A DNA stretch of 64,000 bases from Fulvivirga ulvae (lineage in GTDB: Bacteria > Bacteroidota > Bacteroidia > Cytophagales > Cyclobacteriaceae): the NCBI RefSeq assembly GCF_021389975.1, contig NZ_CP089981.1:2071501-2135500 (forward strand), read 5' to 3'. This document shows positions 53,462 to 61,977 of this stretch, piece after piece; the first letter of the stretch is position 1, and every line of letters begins with the position of its first letter. Made by a program: the position numbers and the translations under genes. The notes beneath the pieces were generated by a model. That model was not told the origin of the DNA. It did not search any database and saw only the letters and a list, made by a program, of their open reading frames with translations.

Positions 53462-56157
53462 TGGAGCTTTCCAATGAGCAAATAGATTATATCCAAAAAG
53501 ATATCAATTATCGGGGCATAGTACTTGAAGACCTGGAAGAGGAGCTTCTCGACCATGTCTGCACATTGGTGGAAGAAAAGATGTCATCCGGTCAAAGGTT
53601 TATTGATGCATACGATGCTGTAATCAGAAGCTTCGGCTCTGATCAGGAAATTCAACAGGTTCAAAATCAAACACTCATTTTATCAAATAACAACCCCAAA
53701 ATCATGTTCAGGAATTATTTCAAAATAGCCATCAGGAGTTTATCCAAGCATAAATTCTACTCCTTCATCAATGTGGCCGGGCTTGCGGTCGGTTTGGCTT
53801 GTTGTATGCTCATCTCCTTATTCGTTGCTGATGAATTAAGTTATGACGGTCATCATAAACATAAGGATAGGATATATCGGGTAGTAAGACACGGAAATTT
53901 CAACGGTAATGAATTTCACTATTCTGTTAACCCAGCTCCTTTAGCTTCTGCCCTTGTAGAAGAGCTTCCGGAAGTAGAGAAAGCTGTGAGGTTTCGCAGC
54001 CGGGGCACCTATTTAGTTACTACCGATGCTATGACTGAAAGCTTTAAAGAAAACAGGTTAATCTTCTCTGACCCGGATTTCTTTCAAATATTTAGTGTTC
54101 CCCTAATTGAGGGGAACCCGGAAACAGCGCTAAAGGATCCAATGACTATAGCCATCAGCAAAAGTATGGCCTCCAAATATTTTGGCACAGAAGACCCTTT
54201 GGGGAAAATCATGACGCTTGATGGTGACGAGGAATATCACGTAACGGCTGTATATGAAGATATGCCAACCAACAGTCATTTGCAATTTGATTTTCTCATG
54301 TCAATGGCCTCTCTGGAGGAAAGCAAAAACACTGAGTGGCTCAGTAATAATTTCTTTACTTACTTCCTGCTCAAGGATGGTGTAAATGAAAAGCTTTTTG
54401 AACAAAAACTGAATGATATGACGGAACGCCACTTGAGGCCTGAAATCATGGCTTACATTGGCAAGTCTCTGGAAGAGTTTAAGGAAGCCGGAAATTATGT
54501 GGTGTTTAATATTCAGCCGCTGCAAGATATCTACCTACACTCAAGTTTCATTTTTGACATTGGTCCTACAGGAGACATCACTTATGTTTACTTATTCGCA
54601 GCCGTTGCTATTTTTATTCTGGTCATTGCGTGTATCAATTTTATGAACTTATCCACTGCCCGGTCTTCGAACCGCGCAAAAGAAGTGGGTGTACGTAAAG
54701 TATTAGGCTCATTCCGGTCTCATTTGATCAAGCAGTTTCTGCTCGAAACCATTTTGCTATGCCTCCTGGCTTTTGTCATCGCCATAGCTCTGGCCTCAAT
54801 GGCCGTTCCCTTTTTCAATGACCTTGCCGGTAAGTCCATTGAAATACCACTAAGCAGCCCGGTTTTTTATGGAGTAATATTTCTTTGTGCGCTTTTCATA
54901 GGTGTTTTGGCCGGGGTTTATCCCGCTTTTTTTCTCAGTGCCTTTAAACCTATCAATGTCCTGAAGGGAAAATTGGCACTCGGTACCGGTAGTAGTCTGA
55001 TCAGAAGCGGACTGGTAATCTTTCAGTTTTTTATCAGCATTTTATTGATCATAGCCACTGCTACGGTTTATCAACAATTGAATTTTATTCAGAATAAGAA
55101 GTTGGGATTCGCCAAAGAACAGGTATTGATCATCGGTGATGCCTACATGCTCAATGAAAAGGTAGATCCGTTCAAAAAGGAAATTGAGCAACTCCCTCAA
55201 ATTACCAGTGCATCTTTATCAGGCTACCTGCCGGTGCATGGGTATAACCGAAGTGACATCAGCTTCTGGGAAGATGGTCAGGAGCCTTCTCAGAATAACA
55301 TGGTGAACATGCAAATCTGGAGGGTGGATGAGGATTATATCTCTACATTGGGAATGGAGTTAATAGATGGCCGGAATTTTAACGAAGAGATAGCATCAGA
55401 TTCCAATGCTATAATTATCAATGAAGCTGCACTCAGGGCTTATGGGTTTAAGAAGTCAAGTGATAATCATAGCTTGTTGACTTTCCATTTCGATGGTGAA
55501 ACGGGAGTGGTTTCCAAGGACGTGTATGATAAATATAATGTGATTGGTGTTGTAAAGGATTTTCATTTTGAATCCATGAAAGAAGATATCAGTCCTGTCG
55601 GCCTGTCACTGGGTCGCAGTGCCAGTGTGATCACTGCAAAGTTTGCAACGGAAGATGTACAAAGTGTATTGGCTTCTGTAGAGGATACCTGGAAAAAGTT
55701 TGCACCCGAATTGCCTTTCAATTACTCGTTTCTGGATAGTGATTTTGGCACCATGTACAAAACAGAAAAACGTGTGGCTACTGTATTTACAGTGTTTTCA
55801 GGTCTGGCCGTTTTTATTGGTTGTCTTGGTCTGTTTGCGCTGGCGGCTTTTATGGCTGAGCAACGCACCAAGGAAATAGGTATCCGCAAAGTACTCGGGG
55901 CTTCGGTTGGTGGTATTGTATTTATGCTATCCAAAGAGTTTAGTAAGTTGATCGTTGTGGCTTTTGTTATTGCGGTACCGTTGGCGTGGTGGGCTTCATC
56001 ACAATGGTTGAGTAACTATAGCTATAAAGTGGACATTGGTCTGGGACTATACCTGGTCGCCGGATTAATCGCTTTTGTTATCGCATGGCTCACGGTGGGT
56101 TATCAGTCTATCAAGGCTGCCCGCTCCAACCCTGTCAACTCTTTGAGAAGTGAATAA
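53461..56157 (+). CDS. FtsX/MacB-type ABC permease with a PadR-linked N-terminal prefix
   Basis: The 898-residue membrane protein has an N-terminal helical region (residues about 1-70, ELLDHVCTLVEEKMSSGQ) of the kind found in permeases encoded beside PadR regulators. Two MacB-type periplasmic domains follow, and FtsX-type helices at about residues 100-122, 375-400, 430-490, 520-540 and 770-890. The phrase RSSNRAKEVGVRKVLGS recurs in the second half as RTKEIGIRKVLGA, a mark of duplicated FtsX units. There is no ATPase subunit nearby, so it must borrow one. It likely works in peptide or lipoprotein efflux or signalling. Confidence 0.85.
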   Translation: MELSNEQIDYIQKDINYRGIVLEDLEEELLDHVCTLVEEKMSSGQRFIDAYDAVIRSFGSDQEIQQVQNQTLILSNNNPKIMFRNYFKIAIRSLSKHKFYSFINVAGLAVGLACCMLISLFVADELSYDGHHKHKDRIYRVVRHGNFNGNEFHYSVNPAPLASALVEELPEVEKAVRFRSRGTYLVTTDAMTESFKENRLIFSDPDFFQIFSVPLIEGNPETALKDPMTIAISKSMASKYFGTEDPLGKIMTLDGDEEYHVTAVYEDMPTNSHLQFDFLMSMASLEESKNTEWLSNNFFTYFLLKDGVNEKLFEQKLNDMTERHLRPEIMAYIGKSLEEFKEAGNYVVFNIQPLQDIYLHSSFIFDIGPTGDITYVYLFAAVAIFILVIACINFMNLSTARSSNRAKEVGVRKVLGSFRSHLIKQFLLETILLCLLAFVIAIALASMAVPFFNDLAGKSIEIPLSSPVFYGVIFLCALFIGVLAGVYPAFFLSAFKPINVLKGKLALGTGSSLIRSGLVIFQFFISILLIIATATVYQQLNFIQNKKLGFAKEQVLIIGDAYMLNEKVDPFKKEIEQLPQITSASLSGYLPVHGYNRSDISFWEDGQEPSQNNMVNMQIWRVDEDYISTLGMELIDGRNFNEEIASDSNAIIINEAALRAYGFKKSSDNHSLLTFHFDGETGVVSKDVYDKYNVIGVVKDFHFESMKEDISPVGLSLGRSASVITAKFATEDVQSVLASVEDTWKKFAPELPFNYSFLDSDFGTMYKTEKRVATVFTVFSGLAVFIGCLGLFALAAFMAEQRTKEIGIRKVLGASVGGIVFMLSKEFSKLIVVAFVIAVPLAWWASSQWLSNYSYKVDIGLGLYLVAGLIAFVIAWLTVGYQSIKAARSNPVNSLRSE

Positions 56158-56164
56158 ATTTATT

Positions 56165-56201
56165 GAGATTTTCAGGGTTTAACAATAATCCTGAAAATCT
56201 C
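56165..56201 (+). terminator. Rho-independent terminator of the PadR-permease operon
   Basis: GAGATTTTCAGG (56165-56176) pairs perfectly with CCTGAAAATCTC (56190-56201), with a 13-nt loop and TTTT after. It ends only 7 nt before the ATG of the following regulator gene, which therefore has its hairpin at its translation start. Confidence 0.85.
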
Positions 56202-56208
56202 TTTTCCC

Positions 56209-56769
56209 ATGTTTAAGCTGCTCGAAAATAAACTAAAGTCAGAAAATGGTTTTAACGCAAGCCAAATAGAAGAGCTCCTCTCCTGCTTTCAGTCTTTAAC
56301 CACCGAAAAGCATCAAATCCTGCTTCACAAAGGGGAGACAGCCAGGCATTTAGGTTGTTTGCGGGTATTTTGTATTCAGCCCGATGGTAAGGAATCTACC
56401 AGGTTTTTTGCTTTTGAAGGGAGATTTGGAACGGCATTTCCAAGCTTTATTTTACAACAACCTTCTGTTGCACTGATTGATACTGTGGATAAGTCAGAAT
56501 TATTAAGAATCAATTATCATGATTTTCAAACCTTGCTGGCAACGGTGCCTGGTTGGGAAACTTTATATCGCAAAGAGCTGGAACGTGATTATGTGGAAAG
56601 CATCCTTCGTATAGAATCGTTTGTGACGATGAACGCGGCTGAAAGGTATCAGCGGATATTACAGCATGAGCCTCATCTGATCCATCGACTGCCAAACCGG
56701 ATCGTGGCCATTTACATGGGAATATCGCAGGAAACTTTGAGCCGGTTGAAATCAGACCGTCGTTTTTGA
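56209..56769 (+). CDS. Crp/Fnr-family transcriptional regulator
   Basis: The 186-residue product has a cyclic-nucleotide-binding-like beta roll at residues about 25-110 (HQILLHKGETARHLGCLRVFC) and a helix-turn-helix at about 145-180 (LPNRIVAIYMGISQETLSRLK). The ligand-binding residues of E. coli CRP are not conserved, so cAMP need not be the effector. Its 5' leader is occupied by the upstream terminator, leaving no room for a separate promoter after it. A promoter inside the permease gene with read-through, or a leaderless start, is needed. Confidence 0.85.
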   Translation: MFKLLENKLKSENGFNASQIEELLSCFQSLTTEKHQILLHKGETARHLGCLRVFCIQPDGKESTRFFAFEGRFGTAFPSFILQQPSVALIDTVDKSELLRINYHDFQTLLATVPGWETLYRKELERDYVESILRIESFVTMNAAERYQRILQHEPHLIHRLPNRIVAIYMGISQETLSRLKSDRRF

Positions 56770-56829
56770 CATTTGTCAATGTTTCTTACTGCTCAAGTCG
56801 GTACCTATGCAAAATAAAAAGTATCCGAT

Positions 56830-57867
56830 ATGCATAAAGTATTACCCATTATAGTCTTTGTATTTTTCACGTGTAACGCAGGCGCCCAATCTTATATAGG
56901 TCAGCAAACTTTGGAATTATACGACCAGTCCAGGAGCCGGCCTGTAATTACTGAGATCTGGTACCCTAGCTATAAAGCTCCCATAGAAGCTGATGTAAAA
57001 TTCAAGACACCTTTTGTAAGGGAGACAACCACGCGAAATGCTCCCCTACCTGAAAAGAAACTGTCACTGATTATGTTATCCCACGGCACGGGTGGCGGAA
57101 GGCTCACTTTGGAGTGGCTGGCTGCAGGGCTTGTGAAGCAGGGATACATGGTAGCTGCGGTGGATCACTGGGGAAATACTTTCGATAACAAAATACCAGA
57201 GCAATTCCTGAAATTCTGGGAACGGCCCAAAGATATTTCTTTTGCCATCACAGCACTGCTGTCTGATGATAAAATCGGCCAGGCGATTGATAAGGAAAGA
57301 ATTGTCGTAGCCGGTTTTTCCCTTGGCGGCTTTACGGCTATTGCTCTTTCAGGAGGCATGCTGGATTATGAACAGCTCATGGCATTCACCGACTCTGAAA
57401 AAGGTGAGAAAGAGGCAGATATTCCTGAACTGCACGATTTACCGGATTTGCTGAAAAATGAGGCGTTTATGGAAAAGCTTTTGGAGGAGTACAAAAACTC
57501 CGGATCACTAGCAGATCACCGCATCAAAGCAACTCTGGCTATTGCCCCGGCCCTGGGGCAAGGCTTCAAAAATGAGGAACAAGTCCGAAGCATTAACATT
57601 CCTGTTTTCATCATAGGAGCAGAAGGCGACGAAATGGCTCCTGTAGAAACCAATGCTGCCCATTACCATCAGCTCATTGAGGGATCTGGTTTTTTCCTGT
57701 TTGAAGGTGAGGTTGGTCATTATGTTTTTCTCAACGAGATCAATGTGCCCATGGAGGGTGACGCTGCAATATTCTTTGGTGATCACGCCACTGTGGATAG
57801 AAATCAGGTACACCAGAAAACGATCGGGTTATCCACAGCGTTTTTTGAGAAAAGTTTGAAGGATTAG
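56830..57867 (+). CDS. Exported alpha/beta hydrolase (dienelactone hydrolase-like)
   Basis: The 345-residue product has a signal peptide (VLPIIVFVFFTCNAGA). The alpha/beta hydrolase fold shows the nucleophile elbow IVVAGFSLGGFTAIAL, an Asp in IGAEGDEMAPVE and a His in GEVGHYVFL, so the triad is complete. Early features include VITEIWYPSYKAP and LSHGTGGGRLTLEWLAAGLV, resembling secreted PAF-acetylhydrolase-like or dienelactone hydrolase-like proteins. The substrate is unknown. It follows the Crp/Fnr gene by about 60 nt and may be under its control. Confidence 0.8.
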   Translation: MHKVLPIIVFVFFTCNAGAQSYIGQQTLELYDQSRSRPVITEIWYPSYKAPIEADVKFKTPFVRETTTRNAPLPEKKLSLIMLSHGTGGGRLTLEWLAAGLVKQGYMVAAVDHWGNTFDNKIPEQFLKFWERPKDISFAITALLSDDKIGQAIDKERIVVAGFSLGGFTAIALSGGMLDYEQLMAFTDSEKGEKEADIPELHDLPDLLKNEAFMEKLLEEYKNSGSLADHRIKATLAIAPALGQGFKNEEQVRSINIPVFIIGAEGDEMAPVETNAAHYHQLIEGSGFFLFEGEVGHYVFLNEINVPMEGDAAIFFGDHATVDRNQVHQKTIGLSTAFFEKSLKD

Positions 57868-57873
57868 GAAGAT

Positions 57874-57902
57874 GTTGCCGCAGAGTTTACTTCTGCGGCA
57901 AC
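57874..57902. terminator. Hairpin between convergent genes
   Basis: The perfect 11-bp stem GTTGCCGCAGA/TCTGCGGCAAC has a 7-nt loop. It lies 7 nt past the hydrolase stop and 15 nt from the Excalibur gene's stop on the opposite strand. The following bases lack a T-run, so it may pause or shield transcript ends and may not terminate alone. Confidence 0.55.
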
Positions 57903-57916
57903 TTACCCCAAGTGGA

Positions 57917-58243
57917 TCAACTACATTTGCAGCCGGAGCCTGTCACCCATTTACAACAGGATCCGCCACACTCATTTTTGTTCTTACCCGAACACCCGCA
58001 GTTTGCTGTTGTGGGACAGCCATTGCTCCCTGAGCCGGAAGTCCCTTGTTCACAGGCTACCCCATCATTATCGGCATCCAGGTCACCGTGGCATTTGGGG
58101 TTAGCATTGTAGGCCGCCTGGGCATCAGCCTGGCCGGCGTAGTCTGCACAATTGGTATCGGGACAGCTGCTCTCTTCTACTGTACATCCCGAAAAACATA
58201 ATACCCCTGCAAACACCATTCGTAATAAAAATATTCTGGTCAT
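57917..58243 (-). CDS. Excalibur calcium-binding domain lipoprotein, cysteine-rich
   Basis: The 108-residue product has a lipoprotein signal (AGVLCFSGC) and an Excalibur motif, DLDADNDGVACE, with the acidic loop for calcium. A cysteine-rich C-terminal stretch (GGSCCKWVTGSGCKCS, and GCPTTANCGC) follows. The ATG at 58243 was chosen because GGAG lies in the proper spacing upstream (AAGGAGAAATC); a longer in-frame start at 58264 is possible. Excalibur domains occur in secreted nucleases and cell-wall proteins, but no nuclease domain is present here. Confidence 0.78.
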   Translation of the reverse strand: MTRIFLLRMVFAGVLCFSGCTVEESSCPDTNCADYAGQADAQAAYNANPKCHGDLDADNDGVACEQGTSGSGSNGCPTTANCGCSGKNKNECGGSCCKWVTGSGCKCS

Positions 58244-58329
58244 GATTTCTCCTTTTTCAGCCAATTAAGACTGATAAAGGGTGTTTGGGAAATTTGTTTT
58301 CCGGGTGGTAGGGTTTGGTTTCCCGATGA

Positions 58330-59424
58330 CTAATTTTTTAGATATGGCTCTTTCCAGCTGTTAACCCTATACTTTTCAACATTTCTCTTTTGCCAGTTTT
58401 CTTTAATGGTTACAGCAGAAACACGAATATGTACATCTATACCCTCCATTAAATTATCGTTAAGTAAACAAATATAAAATGTCCCTGCCTTTGGGTTTTC
58501 CATCCTTTTGTATGACAAAGGGCCATTACCCATTTCAAATTGGAAAAATTGATTGCCTTGCATAAAGTTTTCCACATTCTCATGGTTTGAAACAAACCAG
58601 TATTGAATGTTATTAGCTTTGGCAGGAATACCAAATTCGGCATAGCCTTTAAGAGCCAAAAGGGCCAATGCAGAAGAGCCGGAACCATCAAACGAAGCAA
58701 GACTTTGAGTAATATCAGTCGCCGCCTTTAGTTGGGATTTTCTTTTAATGGCTTTTTCTTCAGCCTGTTGAAATATTGCTTCTGAATCTTCTCCTACACC
58801 GATGTAATACGACCAAGAAACAGTATTAGGAGGGAGTGCTACTTGAACAATTGATCTATTCGGTTTACCATTAGTTGCTGTTTGTGAATGTACTCTTTCT
58901 ACTTTATTGCCTATTACAGAAATAACTGCCGTATCAATTGAAGCTAAATAGTCCTCTTGAACAGTGTAAAAAACTGTGTCATACTTAACATTCCAATAAA
59001 CCGTAGAATTGAACTTCTTACTAGAATCCGCTGGTTTCCTCTCTAACTTATATCTGCATACCCTACCTCCCAAGGCCGAATTCTTTAAGCGTAGTTTATA
59101 AATTCCTGTATTCTGGATTTGGATAGCCTTATTGTTAATAGTACTTGATTTATATTCAATATACTTGGAATTAGATGGAAGCTCCATAACTTCAATTTCC
59201 TTTAGCTCTTTTCCTTTTATTTCTTTCAAGGACATAAGCAATTCATCACCCTCCGATAATCCAAAGTAAAACTCCTGTTCAGAAACACCATTGACTTTTA
59301 GTGTGCCCTCCGATACAGTTATGTTTTGCTGAGCATATGACATCTGCATACTAAACATCATGATTGATAGGAATCTCAAAATCGCGAGAAAACAGTTCTT
59401 TAGAAGTGGATGAATTTTAGCCAT
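58330..59424 (-). CDS. Exported protein of unknown function
   Basis: The 364-residue product has a signal peptide (FLSIMMFSMQMSYAQ), then a beta-rich domain with a coiled region near the middle (EAIFQQAEEKAIKRKSQLKAA). The C-terminal third has strand-like segments (NNIQYWFVSNHENVENFM, and FYICLLNDNLMEGIDVHIRV). No family is recognised. It is in the same orientation as, but well separated from, the Cys-rich and DUF4236 genes. Confidence 0.6.
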   Translation of the reverse strand: MAKIHPLLKNCFLAILRFLSIMMFSMQMSYAQQNITVSEGTLKVNGVSEQEFYFGLSEGDELLMSLKEIKGKELKEIEVMELPSNSKYIEYKSSTINNKAIQIQNTGIYKLRLKNSALGGRVCRYKLERKPADSSKKFNSTVYWNVKYDTVFYTVQEDYLASIDTAVISVIGNKVERVHSQTATNGKPNRSIVQVALPPNTVSWSYYIGVGEDSEAIFQQAEEKAIKRKSQLKAATDITQSLASFDGSGSSALALLALKGYAEFGIPAKANNIQYWFVSNHENVENFMQGNQFFQFEMGNGPLSYKRMENPKAGTFYICLLNDNLMEGIDVHIRVSAVTIKENWQKRNVEKYRVNSWKEPYLKN

Positions 59425-59542
59425 AATTTTAAAGTTTTGATTATGTCACTAATTAAACCATTATGCTCACGGGTAAAAAAGACATTTTCCGAAAGACCTA
59501 AATCAATTTCCCAATGGATTAATTACAAGGCTGAGTTGGCTT

Positions 59543-59923
59543 TCACTCATGCTGCCAACATTTACCACTTACATTCTTGGTCATGCGCCGGCAGCGGTTG
59601 CCTGTGGTTTTGGCTATGGCAGAGCATTGGCTGGATACAGCATTTTTTTCGGGCCTTGGTGGGTCAACGATCTTGCTATTGTCAATTTCTACTTCTTTCT
59701 GAGTAATGGTAGTGGTAGGTTTACAGACTTTGCATGGTTCATAGCCTCGCTCTTTGGCATCTATCAACGCTATAGGATATTTGCTATGGCTTAAATACCG
59801 ACAGGTTTCTTCATGGTATTTACTTCCGGTTTTGGTGATATATACAACCTGGGCATCTGCTGTATTGGCAATGAAAATAGTAAGAACGGTCAGCAGCATT
59901 AAGTGTCTGATAAGTTTTTTCAT
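59543..59923 (-). CDS. Exported double zinc-finger protein (DUF5763-type C-terminus)
   Basis: The 126-residue product has a signal peptide (LLTVLTIFIANTADA), a first Cys/His cluster (YHEETCRYLSH with EPCKVCKP) and a second at the C-terminus (QCSAIAKTTGNRCRRMTK then GKCWQHE). The second matches the small treble-clef-like DUF5763 motif. The first resembles the metal-binding segment found in Ada-like or thermonuclease-associated proteins. Zinc binding in an exported protein is expected; activity is unknown. Confidence 0.72.
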   Translation of the reverse strand: MKKLIRHLMLLTVLTIFIANTADAQVVYITKTGSKYHEETCRYLSHSKYPIALIDAKERGYEPCKVCKPTTTITQKEVEIDNSKIVDPPRPEKNAVSSQCSAIAKTTGNRCRRMTKNVSGKCWQHE

Positions 59924-59963
59924 GGCAGGCGTTTTTGATCGTGATTAGCTTAATTTAGTCATT

Positions 59964-60266
59964 TTAGGCTTTGTCTCTTATTTTTCCTATCAAAAAAGCC
60001 ACACCAAAAACAACTAGCCGGAGCAGGTTATAAATTACAACGACGGATAGCAGTAATGCTCCAAAGGCTAAGAAGAAGACCAATCCGCCAGAGCTTTTGC
60101 CCCAGCTTTGTCTAAAGGACAGGCCACGAATACCCGTTTTGATTGAAAAACCCCGAGAGCCCACTGAGCCGAATTTTGTGCGCTTGCTTAAAGAAACCCC
60201 CGACTTACTGATATTCAAATGGGAGCCTTTACCCAGGTTTATCCTTCGCTGATATCGAAAGCTCAT
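59964..60266 (-). CDS. DUF4236 protein with membrane helix
   Basis: The 100-residue product has the DUF4236 start (MSFRYQRRINLGKGSHLNIS, then SGVSLSKR and a glycine/serine-rich GSVGSRGFSIKTGIRG). A C-terminal membrane helix follows (VFFLAFGALLLSVVVIYNLLRLVVFGV). Its ATG overlaps the stop of the preceding PH-like gene by 4 nt (ATGA), so they are coupled. DUF4236 proteins are common near membrane or defence genes but have no agreed role. Confidence 0.78.
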   Translation of the reverse strand: MSFRYQRRINLGKGSHLNISKSGVSLSKRTKFGSVGSRGFSIKTGIRGLSFRQSWGKSSGGLVFFLAFGALLLSVVVIYNLLRLVVFGVAFLIGKIRDKA

Positions 60267-60667
60267 AACTCAGCTATTGCCGCTTCAACTTTATCCACAA
60301 AATTTTCCACGGCCTGCTTACCCATGCCTTTGGTATGAAATATCAAACGAGAGCTGGCTGATGAAATGGTAATGACGTGTTTGCGAGAGCTAAAAAACAG
60401 GGCTATCAAAACCCCAGCCGTAATCAAAAGCAGAACAGATAGATGATCTGCCAAATTGCCTAATGAAACGACCCCGGTAATGCCACTTATTATCGCAAGT
60501 ATGATCAGGATCGGATGGCTGGTATATTTCACCTCTATACCACTAACCTGTTTCAGCATAATGCTGATTAGTTCTTTGTCATCCTGATAGCGGATTCTGT
60601 GAGTAGTGAGCACAACCACCTCTGACTCGGATTTTACGAGTAGGGATTCATTTTTATTGAGGTTCAT
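60263..60667 (-). CDS. Small membrane protein with PH-like domain
   Basis: The 134-residue protein has an N-terminal part of short strands (SEVVVLTTHRIRYQDDKE), two adjacent membrane helices at about residues 52-70 and 77-92 (ILIILAIISGITGVVSL, LSVLLLITAGVLIALFF) and a short strand/helix end. The layout resembles bacterial PH-domain membrane proteins. It forms a coupled pair with DUF4236 and lies 100 nt below the TIR gene. Confidence 0.6.
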   Translation of the reverse strand: MNLNKNESLLVKSESEVVVLTTHRIRYQDDKELISIMLKQVSGIEVKYTSHPILIILAIISGITGVVSLGNLADHLSVLLLITAGVLIALFFSSRKHVITISSASSRLIFHTKGMGKQAVENFVDKVEAAIAEL

Positions 60668-60769
60668 TTTCTTATGGTTTTCGATTTACCCACAAGAAAA
60701 GAACTATGGCTTAAGTGTTTTAAATTATATTTCCCAAGGCATTGATTTTCTTTCCCAACGAATAACCGG

Positions 60770-61888
60770 CTAATCTTCAAGCCCGGCGAAAACCCATTTA
60801 TCCTCTTCTTTTTTAAACTTGTACGTCTCAGTAGGTAAAAACCCGAGCAGTACAGTCTCCCTTCTTTTCATCCAATCGGAGCGCTTGGAATAAGTAAGTG
60901 CCACGGACAGGTACCGGATATGATTTTTATAAACCACTTCTACCAGGTAGGTGTAGTCATCAACTTTATTTTCATCCACAATTTGGTAATCTGTGGGTAG
61001 AGTGTTGATAAAGATATATTTTACATCAAGGGTATGAGGACTGGGTTTATGATTGATTAAATAAATATGGGGTTGCTCAAAACCGTAGGCATTTTCCGGG
61101 GTCAGCAGGTCCAGATTTTTATCTACTGCCGGTTCTACATTTTTCTTAAAGTTGAATTTAGAATATCCGGTTTCAAAAAAGTACTCATTGCGGTAGTGTG
61201 CTTTTATTTTATTATAGCGATCATTAAAGTTATCAATGGTGGCAAGGGTGGTAGCTTCTCCGTCTCTGTTTTGCATTTCCTCCTGATGATCAGTCATCAT
61301 CTCGGCCTGGAAGGTCTGGATGCGATCCTTTATAGAATTATTGATTCGGGTATCGGAGGGAAGATCTCTTATGAGGAAAAACCAAATGGCAATTGCCAAT
61401 AATAATAAGCTAAAGGTACTGGTGTAAATTTTTGCAGATGGCTGTTTTGGTAAAGGTTTGGACTGTATCTTCTGCTCATTTTTGATTTCTTTTACCAAAC
61501 GATCAGCTACATATTCAAGACCTTTTTTGGTATTTAGTGCTGTATATTTTGCTAGCTGGCTATCATATTGTTCAATTACCCGTTCATCTATATTATGCCA
61601 TATTGTAAATATTCTTGCTTTTTCTTTGGCCCATAATGCATGAAATTCCCTTTGAGGCCACTCGCGCCCCAGATAATTATGAGTAATTACCAGCACCCCA
61701 TGTTTTGAGTTAATCAGCGCCTCTCTTATGGTTTCATCCAACTTCTTTCCGGCAATTAAATGTGTACTGGAACACCAGACTTTAATACCAGCTTCTTCCA
61801 GTTTGTTAACAAGTGGAGTTACTATGTCAATCTGATCACTTACAGCGTGAGAAATAAATACATCGTATACTTTATTATCAGAAGGCAT
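60770..61888 (-). CDS. Membrane-anchored TIR-domain protein
   Basis: The 372-residue product has a TIR domain at residues about 6-135: VYDVFISHAVSDQ, AGIKVWCSSTHLIAGKKLDE, and GVLVITHNYLGREWPQREFHALW, in which Glu81 occupies the position of the catalytic glutamate of NAD-cleaving TIRs. A single membrane helix follows (about 157-174, TFSLLLLAIAIWFFLIRD), then a beta/alpha domain of about 190 residues (about 175-372) with no recognised family. The cytoplasmic TIR domain and a possibly outward-facing sensor-like domain suggest a signalling or defence role. No ThsA, cyclase, Argonaute or adaptor gene is adjacent. Confidence 0.85.
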   Translation of the reverse strand: MPSDNKVYDVFISHAVSDQIDIVTPLVNKLEEAGIKVWCSSTHLIAGKKLDETIREALINSKHGVLVITHNYLGREWPQREFHALWAKEKARIFTIWHNIDERVIEQYDSQLAKYTALNTKKGLEYVADRLVKEIKNEQKIQSKPLPKQPSAKIYTSTFSLLLLAIAIWFFLIRDLPSDTRINNSIKDRIQTFQAEMMTDHQEEMQNRDGEATTLATIDNFNDRYNKIKAHYRNEYFFETGYSKFNFKKNVEPAVDKNLDLLTPENAYGFEQPHIYLINHKPSPHTLDVKYIFINTLPTDYQIVDENKVDDYTYLVEVVYKNHIRYLSVALTYSKRSDWMKRRETVLLGFLPTETYKFKKEEDKWVFAGLED

Positions 61889-61977
61889 AAAATTTCATGT
61901 TTTTGCCCCATATTAAAATTGATACGCAAGAATTACAAAACCAATTTCCGATCACAAGCTTCTGGTTTCCAAAAGCC

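Noticed and set aside
57874..57902. Strong bidirectional terminator
   Set aside because: The stem is perfect but lacks T-runs on either side, so it is recorded as a hairpin only.
60770..61888. A Thoeris, CBASS or Pycsar defence system
   Set aside because: The TIR protein has no ThsA, SLOG, STING, cyclase or SAVED neighbour, so a named system cannot be assigned.
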